This document shows positions 1 to 8,674 of a DNA stretch of 60,719 nt, piece after piece. A model generated the notes under the pieces. The model did no database searches. It was given only the letters and a program-made list of their open reading frames with translations, and was not told the DNA's origin. Within the stretch, counting starts at the first letter, position 1. Every line of letters begins with the position of its first letter. Source of the DNA: an uncultured Eubacteriales bacterium (lineage in GTDB: Bacteria > Bacillota > Clostridia > UBA1381 > UMGS1253); assembly GCA_902492065.1 (NCBI GenBank), contig CABUKE010000011.1, forward strand, positions 1-60,719, read 5' to 3'. The position numbers were made by a program, and so were the translations under genes.

Positions 1-54
1 ATGCCTGTCGGAATCTGTTTTCGGACGGGGGTTCGACTCCCCCCGCCTCCACCA
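1..54 (+). ncRNA. ssrA: tmRNA (ssrA), 3' end only
   Basis: The window opens inside an RNA that ends in a T-arm and acceptor strand with encoded CCA. The TTCGGACGGGGGTTCGACTC-type end is typical of the 3' tRNA-like half of tmRNA, and no anticodon arm precedes it. tmRNA rescues stalled ribosomes with SmpB. The tag reading frame and 5' half lie outside the window. A normal tRNA is less likely because the sequence 5' of the T-arm does not fold as an anticodon stem. Confidence 0.75.
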
Positions 55-72
55 AAATTTTATATTATATAT

Positions 73-148
73 GGGGCATTGGCGCAGTTGGGAGCGCACA
101 ACACTGGCAGTGTTGGGGTCAGGGGTTCAAGTCCCCTATGCTCCACCA
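73..148 (+). tRNA. tRNA-Ala(GGC)
   Basis: Full cloverleaf: acceptor GGGGCAT pairs with ATGCTCC, anticodon stem CAACA/TGTTG encloses loop CTGGCAG (anticodon GGC), T-arm GGTTCAAGT is present and CCA is encoded. It lies 18 bases after the tmRNA and probably shares its transcript. Confidence 0.93.
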
Positions 149-154
149 GGGCGA

Positions 155-188
155 CGGACGGCAGAACAATATCTGCCGTCCGCTTTTT
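155..188 (+). terminator. intrinsic terminator after ssrA/tRNA-Ala
   Basis: Perfect 11-bp stem CGGACGGCAGA/TCTGCCGTCCG followed by CTTTTT; it closes the tmRNA/tRNA transcript. Confidence 0.9.
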
Positions 189-315
189 ATTGCTATGCCG
201 GAATATATTTCGGCATAAATCCTATAAAAAGGACAAATTAACAGACACGCGACTGTGGAATATGTCGGAATTTGCTTTACATAATTTCTTTACAAAACCA
301 TTACAAAGCAGTAGG

Positions 316-407
316 TTTTCCACTTATTCACGTAGTTATCCACATACAGCGTGCAAAACTTTTAAAAAACAAGCCCAGTTTCTCACATTTTCACACAGTT
401 ATCCACA
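316..407 (+). other. DnaA-box cluster in the 189-680 intergenic region
   Basis: The 490-base gap before prsA carries two perfect TTATCCACA boxes (336-344 and 399-407). Each is preceded by degenerate boxes: TTTTCCACT (316) and TTATTCACG (324) in the first group, TTTCTCACA (379) and TTTTCACAC (388) in the second. The groups resemble each other and are offset by 63 bases, about six helical turns. A weaker CCATCCACA follows at 461. No gene is visible in the gap; a TACAAT at 614-619 may be the prsA -10. The cluster could bind DnaA as a titration or auxiliary origin site. Confidence 0.6.
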
Positions 408-680
408 TATACTGGTTTGTTAGGGGAAAATTTCTGCACAATTTCCATGTTTACATAAAACCATCCACAGTAAGGTTTTTACTTTACATGGTTTTGTCTT
501 TAACCTGTAAACAAACTGTAAAACTCGGCAAAAACGCTGTCCTGACGCGATTTTTGGCATGTTTGCGCGTGTTTTCTGCCGGTTGCTCTCTTTTCAAACG
601 CCATTCCTTGTGTTACAATAAGATTAGGAAACGATACGCATTTTTTGCGTTTTCAGTCTTACATAAAGGGTGGATGGGAT

Positions 681-1865
681 ATGAAAAAACATAAAACAGC
701 CCGTGGGTTTGTGCTCGGCTTTCTCGTATGTGCGCTGCTGGTAGGGACTGTGTCCTATGCAGACGACATCTACGAGAGCATTGAGGTCTTAATGGGCAAG
801 ATGGACATTTACTACGGCGATACGCCGCTTGAGGTCGACAACATGGTGTACAACGGCACTACCTATGTACCGCTGCGCAGCTTTTCCGAGCAGCTTGGCC
901 TCGTCGTGGACTATGAAGCAGAAACGGACAAGGTGACGATTAAGACAAAGGGGGAGGCCCAGCTCATGAGCAAGGAGATTGCCTTCCTTGTCAATGGGCA
1001 GCCGGTGCGCGTCGACTTTTTTACACAGATGATCAACTGGTATCTGATGAATTCCTCCATGAGCAGCCTTGCGCCGGAGGTATACGCTGACTTTAAGGAC
1101 TTTGTGCGCGGCGAGGTGGTCGGCATGGAGGTTACGGAGCAGTATGCCGAATCGCTCGGGATTACGCTCGACAGCACCGATTTAATTGAGATTGACAACA
1201 AAATTAACATCTACGCCAACAACTTTGGCGGGATTGACGCGTTTAAGGCGCTTTTGGCGCAGAACGGTGTGACGTACGAGGCATACTATGAGGTGCAGAA
1301 GAACTTCATGCTGCGTGAAAAGCTGACCGATATTATGGCCGACAGCATTACAGACGCGGATATCCAGGAATATTACAACTCGAACAAGGACACCTATAAA
1401 AAGGAAATGGTAACTGCCAAGCAGATTCTGATGTCGACGGTGGACGATGCCGGCTACGCGCTTTCGCCGACGGTCAAGGCGGAGAAAAAGCAAAAGATGA
1501 ACGAAATCCACGACGCGATTGCGCGCGGCGAGGCGGAGTTTGACGATATGATGTTCCTTTACAGCGAAGATCCGGGGTTAAAGGCTTACCCGAACGGTTA
1601 CACTTTTGCGCGCGGGGAAATGCTTAAAGCCTTTGAGGACAAAGCCTTTTCCATGCAACCGGGCGAGATGAGCGGCGTCATTGAAACCGAGCAGGGGTAC
1701 CACATCATACTTGTGACAAACCGCTCCGTGACGTACGAGCCGCTCGAGAATGTGCGGGAAAGCATCTACAACACGCTGCGCAACGACAGCTATTACAAGA
1801 TTGTACAGCCGCAGATTTCCGACGCGTATGTAATCTTGAATACAGAAGTGTACAACAACATCTAA
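681..1865 (+). CDS. PrsA/SurA-like peptidyl-prolyl isomerase with copper-amine-oxidase-like N-terminal domain
   Basis: Predicted secreted foldase of 394 residues. A signal peptide (MKKHKTARGF then a hydrophobic stretch ending VSYA) leads into a segment of about 55 residues like the copper amine oxidase N-terminal domain (GTTYVPLRSFSEQLG), a common extracellular wall-associated module in Clostridia. A SurA-N-like helical region follows, then a parvulin rotamase domain (about residues 230-340: TAKQILMST, FDDMMFLYSEDPG, PGEMSGVIETEQGYHII). The start is the ATG at 681, behind AAAGGGTGG, which places the signal peptide at the N-terminus. It probably helps exported proteins fold outside the membrane. 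Exact substrates are unknown. Confidence 0.85.
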   Translation: MKKHKTARGFVLGFLVCALLVGTVSYADDIYESIEVLMGKMDIYYGDTPLEVDNMVYNGTTYVPLRSFSEQLGLVVDYEAETDKVTIKTKGEAQLMSKEIAFLVNGQPVRVDFFTQMINWYLMNSSMSSLAPEVYADFKDFVRGEVVGMEVTEQYAESLGITLDSTDLIEIDNKINIYANNFGGIDAFKALLAQNGVTYEAYYEVQKNFMLREKLTDIMADSITDADIQEYYNSNKDTYKKEMVTAKQILMSTVDDAGYALSPTVKAEKKQKMNEIHDAIARGEAEFDDMMFLYSEDPGLKAYPNGYTFARGEMLKAFEDKAFSMQPGEMSGVIETEQGYHIILVTNRSVTYEPLENVRESIYNTLRNDSYYKIVQPQISDAYVILNTEVYNNI

Positions 1866-1882
1866 TCCCGGGAGGAAACTAC

Positions 1883-2557
1883 ATGGTCAACATAGGAAAC
1901 GATTGGGACGCGCTTTTGGCAGGCGAATTTGAAAAACCGTATTATCAGCAGCTCCGCGCATTTTTGGCGGACGAATACCGTACGCGGCGGATTTATCCAG
2001 ACATGTACAGCATCTATAACGCGCTCCGCTTTACGCCGTACCACGCCGTCCGCGTCGTCATCCTCGGACAGGACCCGTATCCTGGCCCGAACCAGGCGCA
2101 CGGGCTGGCTTTCTCGGTCCAGCAGGGCGTTCCCACGCCGCGCAGCCTGCAAAATATCTATGAAGAGCTGCGTACAGACTGCGGATGCTATATCCCGAAT
2201 AACGGCTATCTCAAAAAGTGGGCCGACCAGGGCGTACTGTTATTAAACACGTCGCTCACTGTGCGTGCCGGCGCGCCCAACTCCCACAAGGACAAGGGGT
2301 GGGAGCTGTTCACCGACCGTATTATTGAGCTGTTAAACGAGCGGGAGGAAGGAATCGTGTTCCTTTTGTGGGGCGCGAACGCGAAGGCCAAGGCCGCGCT
2401 TATTACCGCGCCGCAGCACCGGATTTTAACAGCGGCGCACCCGAGCCCCATGTCGGCGGCGCGCGGGTTCTTTGGCTGCCGGCACTTTTCGCGGGCGAAC
2501 CGGATCCTGGTACAAAACGGGATGGAGCCGATTGACTGGCAGATTGAGAACATTTAA
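1883..2557 (+). CDS. ung: uracil-DNA glycosylase
   Basis: Family 1 UDG of 224 residues, which removes uracil from DNA to start base excision repair. The water-activating loop GQDPYPGPNQAHGL (around residue 63) and the minor-groove loop HPSPMSAARGFFG near the C-terminus are intact, as is the LLLNTSLTV strand. The start is an ATG behind GGGAGGAAAC, 17 bases after the prsA-like gene, so the two may be cotranscribed. Confidence 0.96.
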   Translation: MVNIGNDWDALLAGEFEKPYYQQLRAFLADEYRTRRIYPDMYSIYNALRFTPYHAVRVVILGQDPYPGPNQAHGLAFSVQQGVPTPRSLQNIYEELRTDCGCYIPNNGYLKKWADQGVLLLNTSLTVRAGAPNSHKDKGWELFTDRIIELLNEREEGIVFLLWGANAKAKAALITAPQHRILTAAHPSPMSAARGFFGCRHFSRANRILVQNGMEPIDWQIENI

Positions 2558-2598
2558 AAATTTTTGTCTTAAAATCGCGTAAAATATTGAAAAAAACA

Positions 2599-2627
2599 TT
2601 GACATTTTCCGAAAAAGGATATATATT
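2599..2627 (+). promoter_or_regulatory. promoter of the pot operon
   Basis: TTGACA (2599-2604), 17-base spacer, TATATT (2622-2627). The predicted start near 2634 lies upstream of the 2665-2700 hairpin, so the pot leader would contain that hairpin. Confidence 0.7.
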
Positions 2628-2664
2628 TGTAATTAGCGCAAAATAAAAATTGAACAAATTTTAC

Positions 2665-2700
2665 AGACGCTCCTGCTGGCGGTTTTGCAGGCGTCTTTTT
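2665..2700 (+). terminator. terminator of ung, or attenuator in the pot leader
   Basis: AGACG-CT-CCTGC pairs with GCAGG-CGTCT (10 bp with a 2-base bulge), followed by TTTTT. It sits downstream of the pot promoter and upstream of potA, so it may both end ung transcripts and attenuate pot transcription. A second small hairpin (CGGCG/CGCCG) lies at 2721-2735. Confidence 0.7.
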
Positions 2701-2755
2701 CATGTCAGTAACAATAAAATCGGCGCGCTGCGCCGGTAAGACAGGGGATTGATAA

Positions 2756-3798
<1,043 letters not shown>

Positions 3799-3802
<4 letters not shown>

Positions 3803-4629
3803 AACGCGCATTTCCCGCCTACCCGTACCTTGTGTGGGCTTTAATCTTTATCATTGCGCCGTTCGCCCTGGTCGCGTACTACGGGCTGACAGTTCCCGGG
3901 CCGGACGGCAGCTTGGTCTTTTCGTTTGACAATTTCGTAAAGTTTTTTACCTCGCCAATCTTTTTGGCGGCCTTTTGGCGCTCCATCTGGACGGCGGCGG
4001 TGGCGACGGTGATTTGTCTGCTTTTGGGCTATCCGGTGGCGTATTTCCTTTCGGGGACAATTTTCCGGAACAGGAACCTGCTGATTCTGCTGCTCGTCAT
4101 CCCTATGTGGATGAGCCTGCTGCTGCGTACGTATGCGTGGCTGATTTTGCTCGACAACGGCGGGCTGATTAACATGGTATTGGAGTTTTTCGGGCTTGGA
4201 CCGGTGGAGTTTCTCTACCACGAATATTCCATTGTATTCGGCATGGTGTATAACTTTCTGCCGTTTATGATTCTGCCGATTCACTCCGTGCTCGTCAAGA
4301 TGGATCACTCTCTGGTCGAGGCGGCGCAGGACCTTGGCGCAAGCCGGTCAAAGGTATTTTTCAAAATTACGCTGCCGCTGTCCATGCCGGGCGTTATCTC
4401 CGGGATTACGATGGTATTTATGCCCGCGGTCACGACATTTGCGATTTCCGACATTTTGAGCGGACGCACGATTCAGCTCATGGGCAATCTCATTGAGGAC
4501 CAGTTCCTGCGCAGCAACAACTGGAACTTTGGTTCCACCATGTCGCTGATTCTGATGGCGCTTTTGCTGTTGTCAATGGCGTTCTCCTCGCGCAATATCA
4601 AGGATAACCGGGGAGGTGGGCTGTTTTGA
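3799..4629 (+). CDS. potB: spermidine/putrescine ABC transporter permease
   Basis: Inner-membrane permease of 276 residues with about six hydrophobic helices. The binding-protein-dependent transport EAA loop appears as EAAQDLGASRSKVFFKITLPLSMPG (about residues 174-198), the site contacted by PotA. It starts inside the end of potA (ATGA overlap) and ends overlapping the start of potC, so the three genes form one translationally coupled unit. Confidence 0.94.
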
Positions 4630-5417
4630 GCAAGGCGCTTAAGAAATTTTACGTGTTTTTGATATTTCTGTTCATGTATGCGCCCATTGTCGTGCTGATG
4701 GTCTACTCGTTCAACGACTCGCAGTCCAGCGCGGCGGTTTGGCGCGGGTTCACGTTTGACTGGTATATCAAAATGGTGAGCGACTCCCAGATGATGAAGG
4801 CGCTGCAAACGACGCTTTTTATCGCAGTTTCTGCTGCGGTCATCTCCACCATTATTGGTACGCTCGCCGCAATCGGCATCCACAACATGCACAAAACCAT
4901 AAAAAATGTGTTTATGAACATCACCTATCTGCCGATTCTCAGCTCGGAGATTGTGACGGGTATTTCGCTTTTGATGCTGTTTGTGTTTCTGCGCGTGCCG
5001 CTTGGGCGGTATTCGCTGCTGCTGTCGCACGTGACGTTCTGTATTCCGTACGTGATAATTTCAGTTTTGCCGAAGCTGACGCAGCTCAATAAAAACATGT
5101 ATGAGGCGGCGCTCGACCTCGGTGCAACGCCGCTGCGCGCTTACTGGAAGATTATCCTGCCGGAGATTATGCCGGGGATTGTGACGGGGTTTTTGTTTGC
5201 GCTGACGCTGTCGATTGACGACTTTGTTATCAGCTTTTTCACCTCCGGCGCAGGGGCAACGAACCTGTCGATTTACATCTATTCCGCTGTCAGTAAGCGG
5301 TACAACCCGTCGATTAACGCGCTTTCAACCATTATGTTCGTCGTGATTTTCCTGCTTCTGGTACTGATTAATTTCCGCACAAAGGGACAGGGGAAGAAAA
5401 AGAAGGCGGACTATTGA
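4626..5417 (+). CDS. potC: spermidine/putrescine ABC transporter permease
   Basis: Second permease subunit, 263 residues, about six transmembrane helices and an EAA loop (EAALDLGATPLRAYWKIILPEIMPG). The start is TTG at 4626, overlapping the potB stop, with GGGGAGGTGG ideally placed upstream. The LSIDDFVISFFTSG segment is characteristic of PotC proteins. It pairs with PotB to form the membrane channel. Confidence 0.94.
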   Translation: MSKALKKFYVFLIFLFMYAPIVVLMVYSFNDSQSSAAVWRGFTFDWYIKMVSDSQMMKALQTTLFIAVSAAVISTIIGTLAAIGIHNMHKTIKNVFMNITYLPILSSEIVTGISLLMLFVFLRVPLGRYSLLLSHVTFCIPYVIISVLPKLTQLNKNMYEAALDLGATPLRAYWKIILPEIMPGIVTGFLFALTLSIDDFVISFFTSGAGATNLSIYIYSAVSKRYNPSINALSTIMFVVIFLLLVLINFRTKGQGKKKKADY

Positions 5418-5490
5418 GGGACATGGGCGCACTTGTGTCGCTGTCTTTAGACCAATAGATAATTATAAGAAAGAAGGAGAGAAGGTAAAA

Positions 5491-6555
5491 TTGAAAAAAA
5501 TGTGGAAGAAACTCAGCATTATCCTGTGTGCGGTGCTTATTGCCGCTACGTCTTTGGCGGGCTGTTCGTCGGACGGCGGAACGGATAAGGTTACGCTTCG
5601 GGTGTACAACTGGGGAGAATTTATCGCCCCGGGCCTGCTGGAGCAGTTTGAAGAGGAGACGGGCATCCATGTCGAGTATGACACCTACAACGACAACGAA
5701 AGCTTGTATGCAAAGGTGAAAAACTCCGGTTCCGACTCTTACGACGTAATCGTTCCGTCCGACTACATGGTGAAAAAGATGATTGAAGAGGATATGCTTG
5801 CGCCGATTAATTACGATAATGTACCAAACATCAAAAACCTTGACCCCTCGTTTGCAAACCTTTCCTACGATCCGGAGGGGACGTACAGCGTGCCTTACCT
5901 GTGGGGTACTGTAGGGATTTTGTATGATATAGATCAAACTGGCCGCGAGATTACAAGCATGAAGGATATGTTTGACCCGGCGTTCGCGCGCAAGGTCTGC
6001 ATGCTCGACTCGATCCGCGATACGATTGGCATGACGCTGAAAATGCAAGGCTACTCCATGAATGATCTCGACCCGGCGCACATTGCCGAGGTACGCGACA
6101 TCCTGCTTGAGCAGAAGCCGAACGTACTCGCCTACGGTACAGATGAGCTGCCGGCAAAGGTTATCGGCGGCACGGCGGCAATGGCAATGGTATACTCGGG
6201 CGAGGGTATCCGCGCTGTGGAAGAACAGCCGGAGAATATGCGCTTTGTCATTCCGGAAGAGGGGAGCAACCTCGCGGTGGATGCGTTTGCCATCCTGAAA
6301 ACCTCTAAGAACAAGGAGGCGGCCGAGAAGTTCATCAACTTTATGCTCGACGCGGAAGTTGCACTTGCAAATGCAGAGGAAACCGGCTACTCGACGACGA
6401 ATGCTGCTGCAAAAGAGCTGCTCGACGATTCTATCAAGAATGACCCGGGCCGTTACCCGCCGCAGAGCGTTCTCGATAAATGTGAAATTTTTGAAACGCT
6501 TCCGGCGGACAACACCGACTATATTGACGCGTGGAATCAGATTAAAGCAAAATAA
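5491..6555 (+). CDS. potD: spermidine/putrescine-binding lipoprotein
   Basis: Extracellular substrate-binding protein of 354 residues. It begins with a lipoprotein signal (MKKMWKK, hydrophobic core, LAGC lipobox), so it is anchored to the outer membrane leaflet by the cysteine near residue 25. The mature part is a PotD-type periplasmic-binding fold (LRVYNWGEFIAPGLLEQFEEETG, YDVIVPSDYMV, WGTVGILYD). The start is TTG at 5491 behind AGAAGGAGAGAAGG; an ATG nine bases later is a weaker alternative. It delivers polyamine to PotBC and is followed by a strong terminator. Confidence 0.94.
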   Translation: MKKMWKKLSIILCAVLIAATSLAGCSSDGGTDKVTLRVYNWGEFIAPGLLEQFEEETGIHVEYDTYNDNESLYAKVKNSGSDSYDVIVPSDYMVKKMIEEDMLAPINYDNVPNIKNLDPSFANLSYDPEGTYSVPYLWGTVGILYDIDQTGREITSMKDMFDPAFARKVCMLDSIRDTIGMTLKMQGYSMNDLDPAHIAEVRDILLEQKPNVLAYGTDELPAKVIGGTAAMAMVYSGEGIRAVEEQPENMRFVIPEEGSNLAVDAFAILKTSKNKEAAEKFINFMLDAEVALANAEETGYSTTNAAAKELLDDSIKNDPGRYPPQSVLDKCEIFETLPADNTDYIDAWNQIKAK

Positions 6556-6569
6556 AACGATGATACAAA

Positions 6570-6611
6570 AACACACTGTATATTGGAAAACCATATACAG
6601 TGTGTTTTTTT
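6570..6611 (+). terminator. terminator of potABCD
   Basis: 14-bp stem AACACACTGTATAT/ATATACAGTGTGTT with a nine-base loop, followed by TTTTT. Confidence 0.93.
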
Positions 6612-6629
6612 GTACATAAAAATTTTTTC

Positions 6630-6658
6630 TTGACAATTATCCGAAATCGGACTATAAT
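6630..6658 (+). promoter_or_regulatory. marR promoter
   Basis: Consensus TTGACA (6630-6635), 17-base spacer, TATAAT (6653-6658). The spacer contains the first operator dyad. Confidence 0.88.
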
Positions 6659-6679
6659 AAATATCATCCGGTTTCGGAT
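6639..6679 (+). promoter_or_regulatory. double MarR operator
   Basis: Two related dyads: ATCCG-AAA-TCGGA (6639-6651) inside the promoter spacer and ATCCG-GTTT-CGGAT (6666-6679) after the -10. They are 27 bases apart, on nearly the same helix face. This fits autorepression by the adjacent MarR protein. Confidence 0.72.
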
Positions 6680-6698
6680 AAAACGGAGGCGTTTTGTA

Positions 6699-7139
6699 AT
6701 GAAACATACAAATTCTGACCCACTTGCTGTATTTAACCAGCTTTATAAAGAATTTGATGATATTTACCACCAATATGCAAAAAGGCACGGAATTTCTTCG
6801 GCGGCATTGTGGCTGCTGTATTCACTCTACGAGGGCGGCTCGTATACGCAGCGGGAATTTTGCTCTGAGTGGCACTATCCGCCACAGACAATTAACTCTG
6901 CGCTAAAAAATTTGGAAAAGCAGGGGTTCTTAACGCTGGACGCCATAGCCGGCAACCAGAAAAACAAGCAGATTGTCCTGACAAATCGAGGACAAGATGT
7001 GGTAGAACAGGTAATTGCGCCTCTGATTGCCGCAGAGCGGGGCGCCTTTGCGGAATTACGCCCGGAGGAACGGGAAATGCTCTTGTCCCTGACGGGAAAC
7101 TACATCGCACTTTTGCAGAGCAAAGTCAACGAAATATAA
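6699..7139 (+). CDS. MarR-family transcriptional regulator
   Basis: Winged-helix regulator of 146 residues. The recognition region reads YTQREFCSEWHYPPQTINSALKNLEKQGFLTL (about residues 49-80), followed by the wing and a C-terminal dimerisation helix. The start at 6699 has ACGGAGGCG upstream; longer in-frame starts would lie inside the promoter and operators. It probably represses itself, and possibly the downstream MATE gene by read-through. MarR proteins usually respond to small toxic ligands; the ligand here is unknown. Confidence 0.9.
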   Translation: MKHTNSDPLAVFNQLYKEFDDIYHQYAKRHGISSAALWLLYSLYEGGSYTQREFCSEWHYPPQTINSALKNLEKQGFLTLDAIAGNQKNKQIVLTNRGQDVVEQVIAPLIAAERGAFAELRPEEREMLLSLTGNYIALLQSKVNEI

Positions 7140-7140
7140 T
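7112..7140 (+). promoter_or_regulatory. candidate promoter for the MATE leader
   Basis: TTTGCA (7112-7117), 17-base spacer, TATAAT (7135-7140) at the very end of marR. The predicted start is at about 7147, just before the first paired base of the riboswitch. Confidence 0.55.
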
Positions 7141-7147
7141 CCCAATT

Positions 7148-7249
7148 GTCATCGGAGGGCCGTGTATCGCAATACACAACGGGACGTTTGTCCCAGGCCG
7201 GATAAGATGTCGGGTGCGCCCGGTTATTGTAGAATAATCGGGCTATTTT
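7148..7249 (+). promoter_or_regulatory. riboswitch, probably guanidine-IV (mepA motif), with terminator
   Basis: Structured leader of the MATE gene. A base helix CATC/GATG (7150-7153 with 7206-7209) and GGCC/GGCC (7158-7161 with 7196-7199) enclose hairpin GTGTAT-CGCA-ATACAC (7162-7177) and hairpin GGGAC-GTTT-GTCCC (7181-7194). A second hairpin CGGG-TGCG-CCCG (7211-7222) has a loop exactly complementary to the first (CGCA with TGCG), giving a kissing-loop contact. The second hairpin is mutually exclusive with a terminator (7218-7228 with 7233-7243, then TATTTT). Ligand-stabilised kissing should block termination. The mepA-type gene and the architecture point to the guanidine-IV class; the class call rests on context and shape, not a database match. 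Confidence 0.7.
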
Positions 7250-7280
7250 AATAGATATCATACTGGAAAGGAAGAAGAAA

Positions 7281-8633
7281 ATGCGTAGTAACTCCACCGC
7301 CCTGTTTTCACAAACGCCGCCGCTGAAGCTGTTCTTTTTGGCTTCCATTCCCGGCGCAATCAGCATGTTGGCCTCGGCGCTCTATCAGACGATTGACGGC
7401 GTATTCGTCGGGCAGTTTTTGGGAGCAACAGCGTTTGCCGCCCTCAACCTCGCCATGCCGTTTGTCATCATCAACTTTGCGCTGGCCGACCTGATTGGCT
7501 ACGGTTCTGCCGTCCCCATCTCAATATTTTTAGGAAAGAGACAGCAGCGGGAGGCAAACAATATTTTTACCTGCGCGTGTTTGATGATTGTCGTCTCCGG
7601 TATCTTGGTCGGCGTGTTTTTATATGCATTGGCTCCGGCCTTGATGCGGCTTATGGGCGCGCAGGGGCAATTTGCAGAGCTGGCGGTCCAATATCTACGC
7701 GTCTATGCAATCTGCTCACCGGTGACAACGATTGTGTTTGCGGCGGATAATTACCTGCGGATTTGCGGATATATTCGCGGCAGCATGTTTTTAAATATTT
7801 TGATGTCGGTTTTAAGCGCGCTGCTGGAGTTTCTTTTCCTTGGCGTATTCCGTTGGGGGATTTGGGGCGCGGCGTTGGCGACCTGTCTTGGGATGTTTAT
7901 TTGCGCGCTTATTGCGTTTATTCCCTTTTTCCGCGGGAGTGCTCTGCTGCGGTTTTGCAGGCCGCATTTCCATGTAAAAATGATTCGGCAGATTATTGCC
8001 TGCGGCAGCCCAAACTTTTTAAACAATATTGCTGGAAGGGTCACTTCCATATTGATGAATGCAATCCTAGTCCGTTTAGGCGGCGAAACAGCTGTTTCCG
8101 TCTACGGCGTATTGATGTTTGCGGAAGGATTTATTCAGCCGCTTCTGTACGGTATGTGCGATTCGCTTCAGCCGGCCGTTGGGTATAACTGGGGCGCGCA
8201 AAAGTTCTCCCGTGTGCGCGCAATCGAGAAATGCTGCTTTACCGCAAGCGCAGTGGTATCCTTTGCCGCAGTAGCTGTTATCGCGTGCTTTCCGGGACCG
8301 ATCACCAATTTGTTTATGCCAGATGCAGGGGAGGAGGCGCTCCGTATTTCCGTTTGGGCGCTACAGCTTTTCAGCCTCACCTATGTGACCCGGTGGTTCT
8401 CCTTTGCCATGCAGAGCTATATGCTGGCAATTGAAAAGCCGCTTCCTGCCTCGATTATATCAGTATCGACCGTGCTGGTGTTCCCGGTGATTCTGATTGT
8501 ACTGCTGTGGCCGCTGGGACTGACAGGAATTTGGCTGAACTTTGCGGCGACGGCGCTCCTGTCCGGTATATTGTCGTTCATCATTTTGAAGAGAGTGAGT
8601 CCGGAGCTAAAACAGCCGGATGCGGCGGAATAA
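7281..8633 (+). CDS. MATE-family efflux pump, MepA type
   Basis: Membrane antiporter of 450 residues with about 12 hydrophobic helices, two MatE halves and the typical start (PLKLFFLASIPGAISMLASALYQTIDGVFVGQFLG). MATE pumps expel cationic drugs or metabolites using a sodium or proton gradient. The upstream MarR gene and kissing-loop riboswitch suggest control by two signals. If the leader is guanidine-IV, guanidinium or related cations are likely substrates. The start at 7281 follows GGAAAGGAAGAAGA. Confidence 0.92.
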   Translation: MRSNSTALFSQTPPLKLFFLASIPGAISMLASALYQTIDGVFVGQFLGATAFAALNLAMPFVIINFALADLIGYGSAVPISIFLGKRQQREANNIFTCACLMIVVSGILVGVFLYALAPALMRLMGAQGQFAELAVQYLRVYAICSPVTTIVFAADNYLRICGYIRGSMFLNILMSVLSALLEFLFLGVFRWGIWGAALATCLGMFICALIAFIPFFRGSALLRFCRPHFHVKMIRQIIACGSPNFLNNIAGRVTSILMNAILVRLGGETAVSVYGVLMFAEGFIQPLLYGMCDSLQPAVGYNWGAQKFSRVRAIEKCCFTASAVVSFAAVAVIACFPGPITNLFMPDAGEEALRISVWALQLFSLTYVTRWFSFAMQSYMLAIEKPLPASIISVSTVLVFPVILIVLLWPLGLTGIWLNFAATALLSGILSFIILKRVSPELKQPDAAE

Positions 8634-8635
8634 AA

Positions 8636-8674
8636 AAACAAAAGACCGGCGTGATATCCACACCGGCCTTTTTT
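8636..8674. terminator. bidirectional terminator
   Basis: ACCGGCGTG/CACACCGG-type stem (one G-T pair) with A-rich sequence on the left and T-rich on the right; shared by the convergent MATE and membrane glycosyltransferase genes. Confidence 0.85.

Noticed and set aside
5368..6636. Open frame of 422 codons antisense to potD
   Set aside because: Runs across the pot terminator and into the potC end; no family resemblance; potD is clearly real on the other strand.
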